A stretch of DNA of 64,000 bases, from the NCBI RefSeq assembly GCF_900016645.1, contig NZ_CDGJ01000078.1; one strand, 5' to 3'. This document shows, piece by piece, positions 1 through 8,521 of the stretch. This DNA comes from Acididesulfobacillus acetoxydans. GTDB lineage: Bacteria > Bacillota > Desulfitobacteriia > Desulfitobacteriales > Desulfitobacteriaceae. Positions within the stretch are counted from its first letter, which is position 1. The number at the start of each line of letters is the position of its first letter. The notes beneath the pieces were generated by a model. That model saw nothing but the letters and a program-made list of their open reading frames with translations, had not been told where the DNA came from and searched no databases. The position numbers were made by a program, and so were the translations under genes.

Positions 1-1
1 C

Positions 2-805
2 GAGAGCGGCTGGAAAGCCTTCTTCCTTCCTGTGGCCCTGGCGGCCACCGCCGCCCTGCAGGTATTCATCCTGTCCGGCTATTCGACGTGGAGTGCCTGG
101 CTTACCCCCGTGGCGGCCGGAGTAAGCGGATTGTGCGCCCTCGCCCTGGTCATCGGCAAGGTGAGGAGCCGCACGGAACCGGCCCGGGGAACAAGGTTCA
201 TCGCGGCGGCCGCTTTGTCAGCTCTGCTCGTCGCTCCGGCGGTTTGGTCGCTTACCCCCATGATGTATGGGACCAACGCCAGCAGCCCTACTGCCGGTCC
301 GGAGTTGGCCGAAAACGGCGCGAACGGACGGGGCTTCGGGGGATTCGGTTTCGGCGGCGATATCAATACGTCGAAATTGATCAACTTTCTGCTCCGGCAT
401 AACGGCAACGCAACCTATCTGGTGGCGGTTCCTAATGCGATGACGGCTGCGCCAATCATCCTGCAGACCGGTAAAGCGGTAATGGCGGTCGGCGGATTCA
501 TGGGCCGAGATCCCATACTGACGGTGGCACGGTTGCAACAAATGGTTGCGGCCGGCGAGCTCAGATACTTCATGGTTACCGGCTTGCCCGGCGGCAACGC
601 AGGAAAGGGTCCCAACCCAGCCGCCAGGTTAGGTTGGATGGGCAGTCAGACAGCGGTTACCCAGTGGGTAGAGGACCACGGGACCCTGGTGCCGCAACAG
701 GAATGGGATAGCAACGCATCTGCCGAAGGCAGTGACGGCTCTCCCTGGACGGGCCGTATGCCTGACCTGCAGCTATACGACTTGAGTCGTGCCGCAGCAT
801 CCTAA
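2..805 (+). CDS. Glycosyltransferase, YkcB/ArnT-like, C-terminal part (5' end outside window)
   Basis: The frame is open from the first bases of the window, so only the C-terminal ~267 residues are present. It begins with two hydrophobic segments (ending near VFILSGYSTW and LCALALVIG). A Gly/Phe-rich linker (GFGGFGFGG) and a soluble domain follow, ending in a conserved-looking LQLYDLSR. This layout matches the C-terminal region of bacterial YkcB-type mannosyl/arabinosyltransferases (GT39/GT83 superfamily), which transfer sugars from polyprenyl-phosphate carriers at the outer membrane face. The next genes are a polyprenyl-phosphate glycosyltransferase and a GtrA flippase-like protein, which fits one envelope-glycosylation operon. 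The catalytic N-terminus is not visible, so substrate is unknown. Confidence 0.7.
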   Translation, partial: ESGWKAFFLPVALAATAALQVFILSGYSTWSAWLTPVAAGVSGLCALALVIGKVRSRTEPARGTRFIAAAALSALLVAPAVWSLTPMMYGTNASSPTAGPELAENGANGRGFGGFGFGGDINTSKLINFLLRHNGNATYLVAVPNAMTAAPIILQTGKAVMAVGGFMGRDPILTVARLQQMVAAGELRYFMVTGLPGGNAGKGPNPAARLGWMGSQTAVTQWVEDHGTLVPQQEWDSNASAEGSDGSPWTGRMPDLQLYDLSRAAAS

Positions 806-827
806 TTTCGCAGAATGGAGGGTGAAT

Positions 828-1799
828 ATGGATAGAAGGCCGGTTGAGCTCTCCGTAGTGGTACCTTTATACAACGAAGAGCAGGTGCTCCCCGAAACTT
901 ATAAGCGCTTGAAACAGGTGCTGGACTCTACCCGCGAGCCCTACGAGATCATCTTTGTCGACGACGGCAGCCGGGATCGAACCCTGGACTTGGCCCGGGA
1001 ATTCTGCCAGACAGACGAAAATATAAAACTCCTGAGTTTTTCCCGGAACTTCGGCCACCAGATCGCCATAACCGCAGGAATGGATCACTCCTGCGGCTCG
1101 GCGGTGGTCGTGATCGACGCCGACTTGCAGGACCCTCCGGAAGTGATACCGGCGATGATCGAGAAGTGGCGGCAAGGTTTCGACGTGGTATACGGAAGAA
1201 GAGCGGAGAGAAAGGGCGAAACCTTTTTTAAGAAGCTGACCGCCAAACTTTTCTATAAGCTTCTGCATGGCCTGAGCGAGGTAGATGTGCCCCTGGATGC
1301 CGGCGACTTCCGATTGCTGGACCGCAAGGCCTGCGATGCCCTCAAATCTCTGCCCGAAAGAAACCGGTATGTGCGAGGGTTGGCCAGTTGGATCGGCTTT
1401 AAACAAACGGGGATAGAGTTTGTCCGAGAGGAACGTTTCGCGGGGGAGACCAAGTATCCGCTGCGCAAGATGCTGAAATTGGCGGCAGACGGCATCACTT
1501 CGTTCTCCTACAAGCCGCTGAAACTGGCCGGTTACCTCGGGACGGTGATGATTCTGGCCAGTGGCTTGTACTTGCTTTATGCCTTAGGTGCGCGGCTGTT
1601 TGCCGGTTTCGCCGCGCCGGGCTGGGACTGGCTGGCTGCGGTCGGTTTATTCGGTAACGGAGTCACTCTGGCCGCCATCGCTATACTGGGTGAATACATC
1701 GGGCGGATAGCTGACGAAGCCAAGGCCAGGCCGCTTTATATACTGAAAGAAAAGATGGGGTATGATGTACATGCGAAGCTCCGGGCGCGCACCCGCTAA
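828..1799 (+). CDS. GT2 family polyprenyl-phosphate glycosyltransferase (DPM1/GtrB-like)
   Basis: 323 residues. It starts as a GT-A fold GT2 enzyme (VVPLYNEE, then FVDDGSRD) with the DxD-type metal/nucleotide site in DADLQDPPE. The C-terminus has two membrane spans (around 235-255 and 270-300), as in GtrB/YkcC enzymes that load a sugar onto undecaprenyl phosphate at the inner membrane face. An ATG at 789 is also in frame, but the ATG at 828 is preceded by GGAGGGTGA at the right spacing and clears the upstream stop, so it is preferred. The gene follows the YkcB-like gene and overlaps the GtrA gene, suggesting translational coupling. Family is clear; the sugar is not. Confidence 0.9.
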   Translation: MDRRPVELSVVVPLYNEEQVLPETYKRLKQVLDSTREPYEIIFVDDGSRDRTLDLAREFCQTDENIKLLSFSRNFGHQIAITAGMDHSCGSAVVVIDADLQDPPEVIPAMIEKWRQGFDVVYGRRAERKGETFFKKLTAKLFYKLLHGLSEVDVPLDAGDFRLLDRKACDALKSLPERNRYVRGLASWIGFKQTGIEFVREERFAGETKYPLRKMLKLAADGITSFSYKPLKLAGYLGTVMILASGLYLLYALGARLFAGFAAPGWDWLAAVGLFGNGVTLAAIAILGEYIGRIADEAKARPLYILKEKMGYDVHAKLRARTR

Positions 1800-2202
1800 A
1801 GGCTTAAGCCGGCTCCTTCCAGCGAGGTACAAGTGTTTGTGGCGGTTTCTGCTGGTGGGCTGCGTCAACACGGGTGTCGACTTTCTGCTGTTTCTTTTGC
1901 TCATTCGCGCAGCCGGGATGAACTATCTCCTAGCTCAAACCATCTCGTACTGTTTTGGGGTGCTCAACAGTTTTATCATGAACAAGCTTTGGACCTTCGA
2001 CAATGCAGGGCAGAGCATGAGCACCCAGTCAGAGTTCGTTCAATTTTTCGGCTTGAATATCCTGTCTCTGGGGATTTCCCTGCTGGGCCTGAAAACCCTC
2101 AACGATTTTCTTGGAGTCAACATATACCTGGCGAAAATAGCGGTTACGGGCGTCACTTGGTCTGTTCGCTATATTGGCTACAGATATTGGATATTTGCCT
2201 GA
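1762..2202 (+). CDS. GtrA family membrane protein
   Basis: About 146 residues with four predicted membrane segments and the family-type opening FLLVGCVNTGVDFLLF, followed by NSFIMNKLWTF. GtrA proteins are thought to help flip polyprenyl-phosphate-linked sugars made by a GtrB-type enzyme; here that enzyme is encoded immediately upstream and overlaps by about 38 bases. Several closely spaced ATG codons (1762, 1765, 1771) make the exact start uncertain. It is the last gene of this + strand operon; the zinc operon converges on it from the right. Confidence 0.85.
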   Translation: MMYMRSSGRAPAKGLSRLLPARYKCLWRFLLVGCVNTGVDFLLFLLLIRAAGMNYLLAQTISYCFGVLNSFIMNKLWTFDNAGQSMSTQSEFVQFFGLNILSLGISLLGLKTLNDFLGVNIYLAKIAVTGVTWSVRYIGYRYWIFA

Positions 2203-2294
2203 GACCTGTCCTCAGCGGAGGAACTGGACCCAATGGGTCTGGCGCGCATGGAATGGAGCATAACTCTACAGCCCTGATAGAATCGAGGGGTATT

Positions 2295-3131
2295 CTACCT
2301 TGCATGGTGTGGAAACAACGCGCGCGTCTTGTATCGAAACAACTTTATGGACCGTGCAGCCAAATAGAGAATGGCTCCGATGATTGAGACAAAAAATCCG
2401 ATAGGCCAACCGGAATAGTAACCTAAAATCAGTGAAAGCCAGACCGTGAGCACGGAAAAGAGCAAGGACAAAGCCATAACTTTTTCGGAGCTGCTTGTCA
2501 GGAGAATACTCACAGCGGTGGGTCCAATCAGCAAGCTGAAACAGAGCAAGGCGCCTACCACCGGAACGGTAATGGCCGCCGTCAACCCGACAATGACCAT
2601 AAAGCACATCTCCACCCATCTCACCGGAATACCACGGGACTGAGCGATTTCTTTGCTGACAGACGCGAGCAAAAGAGGACGATACAAAAAGGCTAGGGCC
2701 AACAAACATATAAGACTTAAAATAGCAGTCGTGACGATCTGTTCAGAACTGACGCCTACGAGTTGACCAAACAGGAGAGCATAAGCCCCGGTTGCATATT
2801 TGTTGGTCAATCCTAAGAAAAGCGCCCCTGTTCCAAGGGCCGCAACCAAAATTAGTGCCGTTGCCACATCATTGCGTTCTCGTGTACCCAGGTAGCCGAT
2901 GAGTAAGGCGCCTCCCACCGCAAACACGGACAAGCCATAGAGTGGATTCACATTCAAGAATACCGCCCCGGCACCCCCGGCAAAACCGGCTTGGGGTACG
3001 GTGTGTGCCACAAAAGCCGAGTCGCGCATCACCACAAAGAACCCTACAAGGGCGCAGAGAACAGCCACCATGGTTCCACCCATCCAGGCATGGACCATGA
3101 AGGTCTCTGTAAACAGACCTGAACTAAACAT
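2295..3131 (-). CDS. Metal ABC transporter permease (ZnuB family), second permease
   Basis: 278 residues, ABC-3 family permease with about eight hydrophobic segments, starting MFSSGLFTETFMVHAWMGG. It carries the family hallmarks GFFVVMRDSAFVAHTVPQAGFAGG and a cytoplasmic coupling segment around SRGIPVRWVEM. Its ATG overlaps the stop of the upstream permease by one base (TAATG). With the neighbouring ATPase, permease and lipoprotein it forms a zinc/manganese-type importer. Two different permeases suggest a heterodimeric channel. Metal identity is inferred from the adjacent Zur-like site. Confidence 0.88.
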   Translation of the reverse strand: MFSSGLFTETFMVHAWMGGTMVAVLCALVGFFVVMRDSAFVAHTVPQAGFAGGAGAVFLNVNPLYGLSVFAVGGALLIGYLGTRERNDVATALILVAALGTGALFLGLTNKYATGAYALLFGQLVGVSSEQIVTTAILSLICLLALAFLYRPLLLASVSKEIAQSRGIPVRWVEMCFMVIVGLTAAITVPVVGALLCFSLLIGPTAVSILLTSSSEKVMALSLLFSVLTVWLSLILGYYSGWPIGFFVSIIGAILYLAARSIKLFRYKTRALFPHHAR

Positions 3132-4024
3132 TAGGCATCACACTTCCTTGCAACCCGAACCTTTACTTGAGAGCGTTGACTGCTTAACCTTGCCAGAAGA
3201 TAAAACAACAAAACGAGAACGCATATAAAGAAACTCACGGGCCAGCCGCGTCCGGCCGGGGGCCAGTAGAAACTGTCATAGGCCAAAACAATCCCCATCC
3301 ACATGGCTGTAATCCCCAAAAGCGCCGACCAAAGCATGGCCCATCCCATGCGGTGGGTAAGGTGCGTTGCGGCAGCCGCCGGTCCAATGAGCAAAGAGAT
3401 ACTCAGCAAGGCACCCATCATCAATGAGCCCTCCTCTACCACCAGAGATAACAAAATCACGAATATGAGACTCATGGCTTGAACCGGAACCCCCCGTATG
3501 CGGGCAAGTTCCGGATCAATGGAGCTCAACAGCAGAGGCCGGTAGATTAAGTCTAGGGTGACTCCCGTAGTGACGGTGAGGGCCATAATGATTGGGACTG
3601 TAAAGGGTGCGACCAAAAAAATTGATCCAAATAGGATCAACATCGGCGCCCCCGCATGACCTGTATAGTGAGTATCGAGATAGAGGAACAACGACTCCAC
3701 TCCTAGCGCCACTGATAAAACAATCCCGGTCGACAAATCCCGCTCGCCGGCCCGTTTACCGAGAAACTCCACACCCGTGGCCGCGAGAACCCCGAAAGTT
3801 AAGAACCCCCATACAGGATTGATTCTGACCAGAAAGGCAACCGCCGCGCCGGCACCGCCAAAATCGGCCAAGGCATGCGCGATGAACGCTTGGCCGCGAA
3901 TCACGACAAACACGCCCATCAAACCGGATATCGCCGCCACCATGCTGCCCAGCAGCAAAGCCCGGGTTACTTCCGCGCTTTGGAAAAAACCGGGGGCGAA
4001 TAACAGTTCTCCTAAACGCGTCAT
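3131..4024 (-). CDS. znuB: Metal ABC transporter permease (ZnuB family), first permease
   Basis: About 297 residues from the ATG at 4024 (MTRLGELLFAPGFFQ). A longer frame runs upstream, but it overlaps the ATPase gene by ~100 bases and has no ribosome site, whereas the chosen ATG is preceded by GAGGTG. ABC-3 permease hallmarks are GVFVVIRGQAFIAHALADFGGAGAA and IRGVPVQAMS, with eight or so membrane segments. The gene begins two bases after the ATPase stop and overlaps the second permease by one base, so the three are translationally coupled. Confidence 0.88.
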   Translation of the reverse strand: MTRLGELLFAPGFFQSAEVTRALLLGSMVAAISGLMGVFVVIRGQAFIAHALADFGGAGAAVAFLVRINPVWGFLTFGVLAATGVEFLGKRAGERDLSTGIVLSVALGVESLFLYLDTHYTGHAGAPMLILFGSIFLVAPFTVPIIMALTVTTGVTLDLIYRPLLLSSIDPELARIRGVPVQAMSLIFVILLSLVVEEGSLMMGALLSISLLIGPAAAATHLTHRMGWAMLWSALLGITAMWMGIVLAYDSFYWPPAGRGWPVSFFICVLVLLFYLLARLSSQRSQVKVRVARKCDA

Positions 4025-4025
4025 C

Positions 4026-4871
4026 TTAGAGCACCTCATTCGATTCGCAACAAATGGCTTCCCTGGGATAGCCGTTGTTTTCAAAATTCCTGCCGCCAAC
4101 CACCATGATCCGTCCTTGCACATTCAATACTTCAACCGGATATCCGTATAAATCACTCAATACGTCACTGCGGAAAACGTCCGGGATCTGCCCCATGAGA
4201 GCCTTTCCGTCCGCCAGGTACACGACCCGGTCCATAACACCTAAAAGGGGGTTCATGTCGTGGGCTACCAGAATCACAGCGATTCCTTTTTCGCGTCCGA
4301 TCCGGGAAACCAACTGAATCACCTCATAGGCACTTTTGATGTCAAGGTTTGACAGAGGTTCGTCCAGCAGTAAGATTTGTGGATCTGTCAGCAGCGCTTG
4401 AGCGATGAGCAGCCTCTGCTGCTCACCGCCGGATAATTGACCCACAGGGGCATCGGCATAGCGCGCAGCATCGACGGCCTCCAATATTTCACTCACCCGC
4501 CTTTTTCGTTCTTTGCTGAAAAGTGGAATCCCCCAGCGGTGTCCATCCAGCCCCAGGGCTACTAAATCGCGTCCACGCAAAGGAATGTCCGGAGCCAAAA
4601 ATAGCTTTTGGGGTACGTAGCCCATCAAGCGCTCTCCTTTTCCATCCGCCGGGCCACCAACCTGCACAGTCCCCTGAGTGGGAGACAGCAGCCCAAGAAT
4701 CACTTTGAGTAGAGTGGATTTCCCGGCACCGTTGGAACCGATGAGTCCGATAAACTCTCCGGGGTAAACCCGAATATTGACGTTTTTGAGAACACAACGC
4801 TTGTCAAACTGTACCGAGATATTATCCAGTGCTAAGACCGGATCGTCCTTTCCTGCAGCCCAATCCATCAT
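4026..4871 (-). CDS. znuC: Metal ABC transporter ATP-binding protein (ZnuC-like)
   Basis: 281 residues. Walker A GSNGAGKST (about residues 42-50), Q-loop region, signature LSGGEQQR, Walker B LLLDEPLSNLD and the switch His in LVAHDMN are all present. A C-terminal extension of ~35 residues follows the usual end. The start overlaps the stop of the lipoprotein gene by four bases (ATGA), the usual sign of coupling. It powers import through the two permeases encoded downstream. Confidence 0.92.
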   Translation of the reverse strand: MMDWAAGKDDPVLALDNISVQFDKRCVLKNVNIRVYPGEFIGLIGSNGAGKSTLLKVILGLLSPTQGTVQVGGPADGKGERLMGYVPQKLFLAPDIPLRGRDLVALGLDGHRWGIPLFSKERKRRVSEILEAVDAARYADAPVGQLSGGEQQRLLIAQALLTDPQILLLDEPLSNLDIKSAYEVIQLVSRIGREKGIAVILVAHDMNPLLGVMDRVVYLADGKALMGQIPDVFRSDVLSDLYGYPVEVLNVQGRIMVVGGRNFENNGYPREAICCESNEVL

Positions 4872-5872
4872 TTAAGAGTCTCCGTTGAAACGCCGCTCTT
4901 GAGTGCCTTTAATAGGTTTGTGGCTTCGTCTTCCATCCATGTCTGGTACGTATGATTAGGGGGCATTGTCTCATAAACACCAACCACTGGGATTCCATGG
5001 CGTTTAGCAAGTTGCAGCAAAGCAGTTGTAGCGCTGTCCACCGCTTGTTGGTTGTAGATAAGTACTTTCACCTGTTTATCTATGAGCAGGTTTTGTTGAA
5101 TTTTCACGTCTTGCGGTGACGGGTCTGTCCCATTCATAACCGCAGCCTGAAATCCCCAAGGGGTCTTGACTTGAAGCTGAGCGGCTTCCAGCATGTAGTC
5201 AGCCACAGGCTCGGTGACCGCCACCCCGGTATTACCATAGGCCTTGTGAAGTTGATTCAAGTCGTCATGCCAGGTTTTCAGAGAATCATTAAATTTAGTT
5301 AATTGGTCTTCAAAATACGGTTTCTCACTGGGCAACTGCCTTTCGAGATCTTTGGCAATCGGCGCGGCCACTTTGGGCATGGTCTCGGGTTTATACCAAA
5401 GATGGGGGTTGGCCGTATTTTCTGAGTAGCCAAGAGCTTGGGCGACATCAATAACAACCCGACCTGAATGGGGAGAACCCGCTTCAAGTTTATTCATAAA
5501 ATCATCATAGCCAAGGCCGTTTTGAACAATGAGAGTGGCTTTACTAACGATGGACGCATCTCGAGTGTCGGCCTCATAGGAATGCGGATCGACGCTGGGA
5601 TCGCTCATGATCGCGGTAACCGACACATATTTCCCTCCGATCTGACGGATGACATCAGCATATTCGTTTTCCGCACCAACCGCCAGGACGGACTTTTCGC
5701 GGGTCGATGGCGTTACCTTGGCAGTGGGAGACTGAGTGCCACAACCTCCTAACAAGGAAATGGACGTTAAAGCTACCAGAATCGCCAGCAGCACTCCTCT
5801 GCCCTCGACTCTTCTTCCCTGGACCCCTGTTTTTCGGACAACTTTTAGGTAACTTAAGTCGTCATCCTTCAT
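4868..5872 (-). CDS. znuA: Zinc-type ABC transporter substrate-binding lipoprotein (ZnuA-like)
   Basis: About 334 residues from the ATG at 5872, chosen because AAGGGTGA lies eight bases upstream. An in-frame extension to 5947 would translate a short repeat (TADRVTADRV) and is unlikely. The hydrophobic leader ends in the lipobox LLGGC, so the protein should be membrane anchored. Cluster A-1 features include DPSVDPHSYE, NPHLWY (metal-binding His residues) and a C-terminal MPPNHTYQTWM. A strongly His-rich loop of classic ZnuA is not obvious, so Mn cannot be excluded by sequence alone. First gene of the importer operon. Confidence 0.88.
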   Translation of the reverse strand: MKDDDLSYLKVVRKTGVQGRRVEGRGVLLAILVALTSISLLGGCGTQSPTAKVTPSTREKSVLAVGAENEYADVIRQIGGKYVSVTAIMSDPSVDPHSYEADTRDASIVSKATLIVQNGLGYDDFMNKLEAGSPHSGRVVIDVAQALGYSENTANPHLWYKPETMPKVAAPIAKDLERQLPSEKPYFEDQLTKFNDSLKTWHDDLNQLHKAYGNTGVAVTEPVADYMLEAAQLQVKTPWGFQAAVMNGTDPSPQDVKIQQNLLIDKQVKVLIYNQQAVDSATTALLQLAKRHGIPVVGVYETMPPNHTYQTWMEDEATNLLKALKSGVSTETLK

Positions 5873-5884
5873 ATTGGTATTCAC

Positions 5885-5942
5885 CCTTTTGTTCTTCACC
5901 CTTTCGCCCCTTACCCTATCGGCAGTCACCCTATCGGCAGTC
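5885..5942 (-). repeat. Short tandem repeats carrying Shine-Dalgarno-like motifs before znuA
   Basis: A perfect 15-bp tandem duplication occupies 5913-5927 and 5928-5942 (ACCCTATCGGCAGTC on the + strand). Two looser copies of TTCACCCTTT lie at about 5885-5910. Read on the minus strand they give AGGGTGA or AGGGTAA every ~15 bases, the last being the likely ribosome site of znuA. Confidence 0.75.
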
Positions 5943-6004
5943 CTCAAATCACCGTTCCTCTGGTCACATTGTCAACGATGGCCCCCCTCGTCTGCGCTAA
6001 AGGA

Positions 6005-6048
6005 AAAGCCGGCGTCTGAATTGCATTGGGTGCATCAATGCCGGCTTT
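6005..6048 (-). terminator. Terminator downstream of the Fur-family regulator
   Basis: Inverted repeat AAAGCCGGC (6005-6013) / GCCGGCTTT (6040-6048), with inner pairing, directly after the regulator stop. On the minus strand it is followed by TTTTCCTTT, as in a Rho-independent terminator. It separates the regulator from the importer operon. Confidence 0.7.
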
Positions 6049-6051
6049 AAT

Positions 6052-6504
6052 TCACTTCTGTCCTCCACCTTCCTGGCCTCGGCCGGAAAGGCGGCAAGTG
6101 GAGCAATAACCGAAAATCTCGAAACGATGATTCACCACCGTAAAGTCTTCCTGATCAATCTCCATGAATTCCATAGGACAACCATGAAGCACTTTAGTCG
6201 CTCCACAGCCTAAGCACACCAAATGATGGTGATGCTCCGGTCCGCAACTAAGCCGGTATCTACAGGCTTCGTCCCCGTACTCCAGTTCTTCAATCAGGTG
6301 CTCTTGTTCGAGAAGGGCCAACGTACGATAGATCGTATCATGGCTGATGGAAGGATAGACCTTTTCGACATGTTCATAGACATCTTTGGCCGTTAAATAT
6401 CTGTCTTTGTATTCAATAAAAAGATCTATGACCTCTTTCCGTTTACCGGTAAAGCGGTGTCCCGATTCTTTTAACTGCTCAAGGATTTCTTGCTCTGAGT
6501 TCAT
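6052..6504 (-). CDS. zur: Fur family metalloregulator, probable Zur
   Basis: 150 residues from the ATG at 6504, which has GGGGTGA at good spacing; an upstream GTG (6516) lies inside that ribosome site. The N-terminal winged helix (HRFTGKRKEVIDLF through SHDTIYRTLALLEQ) is followed by the metal domain with EHHHHLVCLGCG and GYCSTC, giving the two CxxC pairs of the structural zinc site. Its place beside a zinc-type importer, and the Zur-like palindrome in its own upstream region, support zinc sensing rather than iron or peroxide sensing. The metal is inferred. Confidence 0.85.
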   Translation of the reverse strand: MNSEQEILEQLKESGHRFTGKRKEVIDLFIEYKDRYLTAKDVYEHVEKVYPSISHDTIYRTLALLEQEHLIEELEYGDEACRYRLSCGPEHHHHLVCLGCGATKVLHGCPMEFMEIDQEDFTVVNHRFEIFGYCSTCRLSGRGQEGGGQK

Positions 6505-6554
6505 TCCGGCCTTCACCCCTACCTTCTCGTGAGATCTGTCTGTCCACTATTGGT

Positions 6555-6575
6555 AAATCGTAATCTTTACGATTT
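6555..6575. promoter_or_regulatory. Zur-box-like palindrome
   Basis: Near-perfect 21-bp palindrome AAATCGTAA-TCT-TTACGATTT, ~50 bases upstream of the Fur-family gene. It closely matches the Bacillus Zur site (TCGTAATnATTACGA). Autoregulation by zinc is the simplest reading; no equally good copy was seen directly before znuA. Confidence 0.8.
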
Positions 6576-6725
6576 GTAGTATATATCATCTCTTTCAGAT
6601 TGTAAATAGGAAGCCTTCCGAATTATCCCATGCATCTGCTTCACACCCGTATCACTTTACATCTGCTTCACCCTGCTCCTCTGTACATCTGTTGCACATC
6701 TGCTTTAGATCTGCTTCAAATGGGT

Positions 6726-7982
6726 CTACGAACTTCGATCAAATGACGAACGCTTTCTTAGTTTAAGGCCCAGGCCCAAAACCGTCAGCAAGAGAAAGAA
6801 GGCAGATGCGGCTCCGCAGAGGAAAAAGCCCATTCCCGCGCCCCACCATTGTGTCACTGCCCCGGCAAACAGATTTCCTATAGGTGTCGTGCCGGAAAAG
6901 GCGAAGGAATAGACGCTCATGACCCGACCCCTGTACCGATCTTCCGTATTGAGCTGAACCGTCGAATTCGCCGTCGTAATAAAGATAATATTGACAAATC
7001 CTATCATAACAAACATACCTATGGCCAGCGGTAAAGTGTGAATGTTTCTTAGGAACAACAGCAGCCCCGAAACCAGAAAGGCACTGCCCAACAGCAAACG
7101 CAGGCGCGGATTCCCCTTTGCCCAAGATGCCACCAAAAGCGCCCCTAACAATGACCCCGTTCCGGAAGCCGACAAGAGAAATGCGTAGCCATGAATTCCC
7201 CGCTTGAGCACCTCAACCGCGTAGAGAGGGATGACGACGCTGAAATTCATGACAAACGTACCAATTGCCAGCATGGAAAAGACCGCTCCCAATAAAATCG
7301 AAGAACGGTGAATATACGCCAGACCGTCCCGTACCCCGGCCAGCACCCTTTTTTCAGCATTGATGATATTTTCGGGTTTAAGTTTAATTAGATGCAAGCC
7401 GACAAGAACCGGTATGAAACTGATAGCATTCAGAAAGAACAAGAATCCTGCCCCAAATTGAACCATAAGGAGAGCGGCCAAGGCCGGTCCCAATATTCTG
7501 GCAACGTTGACAATGGCCGAATTAAGTCCAATAGCGCTCCGCAAGTCTTTCTTAGGCACGAGTTGCGGCAGCAAAGACTGCCGTGTGGGGAGATCCAGGG
7601 TGTTGACCAAACCCATAAAAGCCGCCAGCAGCAGAACTTCCCAATAGGCGATGTGTCCCAGCCATACCAGGACGGCGAGGACAAGCGCCTGGATCGTCAG
7701 ACAGGTTTGGGTAAAAATGAGCATCCGTTTCTTGGGATATCTATCGACAAAGACCCCGGCAAAAAGCGACAACAACATGATCGGCCCGAATTGGGCTACT
7801 CCGAGCAACCCCAGCAAGAGCGCCGATTTCGTCATCGTGTAGACCAGCCACTGCTGGGCCGTGGTCTGTATCCAACTACCAATCAAGGAAATACACTGAC
7901 CTAACCAAAAATAGCGGAAATTCCGCTGCTTCAAAGCCGGGAAAACCCGACTGACCCTGCCCTTCAGGCCGGCGCCGCTCAT
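6726..7982 (-). CDS. MFS drug/H+ antiporter family transporter (DHA3/EntS-like)
   Basis: 418 residues, about 12 membrane segments. Typical DHA3-family features: LKQRNFRYFWLGQCISLIGSW near the N-terminus, the loop motif GVFVDRYPKKRM between TM2 and TM3, and ENIINAEKR in the central loop. Such proteins export small molecules such as drugs or siderophores. Its ATG overlaps the stop of the PadR gene by four bases, so it is the likely regulated target of that repressor. Substrate unknown. Confidence 0.85.
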   Translation of the reverse strand: MSGAGLKGRVSRVFPALKQRNFRYFWLGQCISLIGSWIQTTAQQWLVYTMTKSALLLGLLGVAQFGPIMLLSLFAGVFVDRYPKKRMLIFTQTCLTIQALVLAVLVWLGHIAYWEVLLLAAFMGLVNTLDLPTRQSLLPQLVPKKDLRSAIGLNSAIVNVARILGPALAALLMVQFGAGFLFFLNAISFIPVLVGLHLIKLKPENIINAEKRVLAGVRDGLAYIHRSSILLGAVFSMLAIGTFVMNFSVVIPLYAVEVLKRGIHGYAFLLSASGTGSLLGALLVASWAKGNPRLRLLLGSAFLVSGLLLFLRNIHTLPLAIGMFVMIGFVNIIFITTANSTVQLNTEDRYRGRVMSVYSFAFSGTTPIGNLFAGAVTQWWGAGMGFFLCGAASAFFLLLTVLGLGLKLRKRSSFDRSS

Positions 7983-8503
7983 GCGCTCGGTTCCTTCAAC
8001 AACTTTGCCAGAAAGGCTTGCTCCAGCTTGTAGTGTGAGAGCAAATATTCCCTCACCAGAAGCCTTTTCGTCGGATAGAGTTCCCGCGCCTTGTCAAAGC
8101 GTTCGTTAAAGTGGTCGATAAAATCGTTCAGTCGCGTTAATCGCTCCTCGATAGCTTGCCTGAATACCGCCGGCTCCATAAAGTGCCGGCAGGTCAAACC
8201 TGTCGTTAGGTCAAAATAATAGAGCTCGTTTTTCCTCAGCAACTCAGCCGTGGCCAAAGCAAAAGCCCGCTCTCCCTCCGGAGTCACGTGATAACGTTTT
8301 CTCTCCGGCATTTTCCCTTCTCTTTCCACCTTGAATTCCAGCAGGCCTTTTTGACAAAGCCTGTCGAGAACTTGGTAAACCGTGGCACCCCCAATCTTTA
8401 CCCACTGCCGCATCTCCCGCTCCTCGATCATTTTTTCAACTTCGTAAGCATAGGAAGGTTTGGCCTTAATGAATTTGATCAGAATCAACTCGACGTTAGA
8501 CAA
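7979..8503 (-). CDS. PadR family transcriptional regulator
   Basis: About 174 residues. The TTG at 8503 is favoured: it is preceded by GGGGGTG and gives the usual PadR opening (SNVELILIKFI); an ATG further up (8542) lies inside the -10 region. A winged helix follows (YAYEVEKMIEER, IGGATVYQVLDRLCQKGLL, PERKRYHVTPEGERAF) and then a helical C-terminal dimerization domain. PadR proteins typically repress an adjacent efflux gene and themselves and are released by small ligands. Here the MFS exporter is coupled downstream and the promoter overlaps an inverted repeat. Confidence 0.88.
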   Translation of the reverse strand: MSNVELILIKFIKAKPSYAYEVEKMIEEREMRQWVKIGGATVYQVLDRLCQKGLLEFKVEREGKMPERKRYHVTPEGERAFALATAELLRKNELYYFDLTTGLTCRHFMEPAVFRQAIEERLTRLNDFIDHFNERFDKARELYPTKRLLVREYLLSHYKLEQAFLAKLLKEPSA

Positions 8504-8521
8504 AAGAACACCCCCATGCCT

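Noticed and set aside
5873..5947. N-terminal extension of the ZnuA-like protein (TADRVTADRV...)
   Set aside because: It translates an upstream tandem repeat before a good ribosome site and would put charged residues before the lipoprotein signal.
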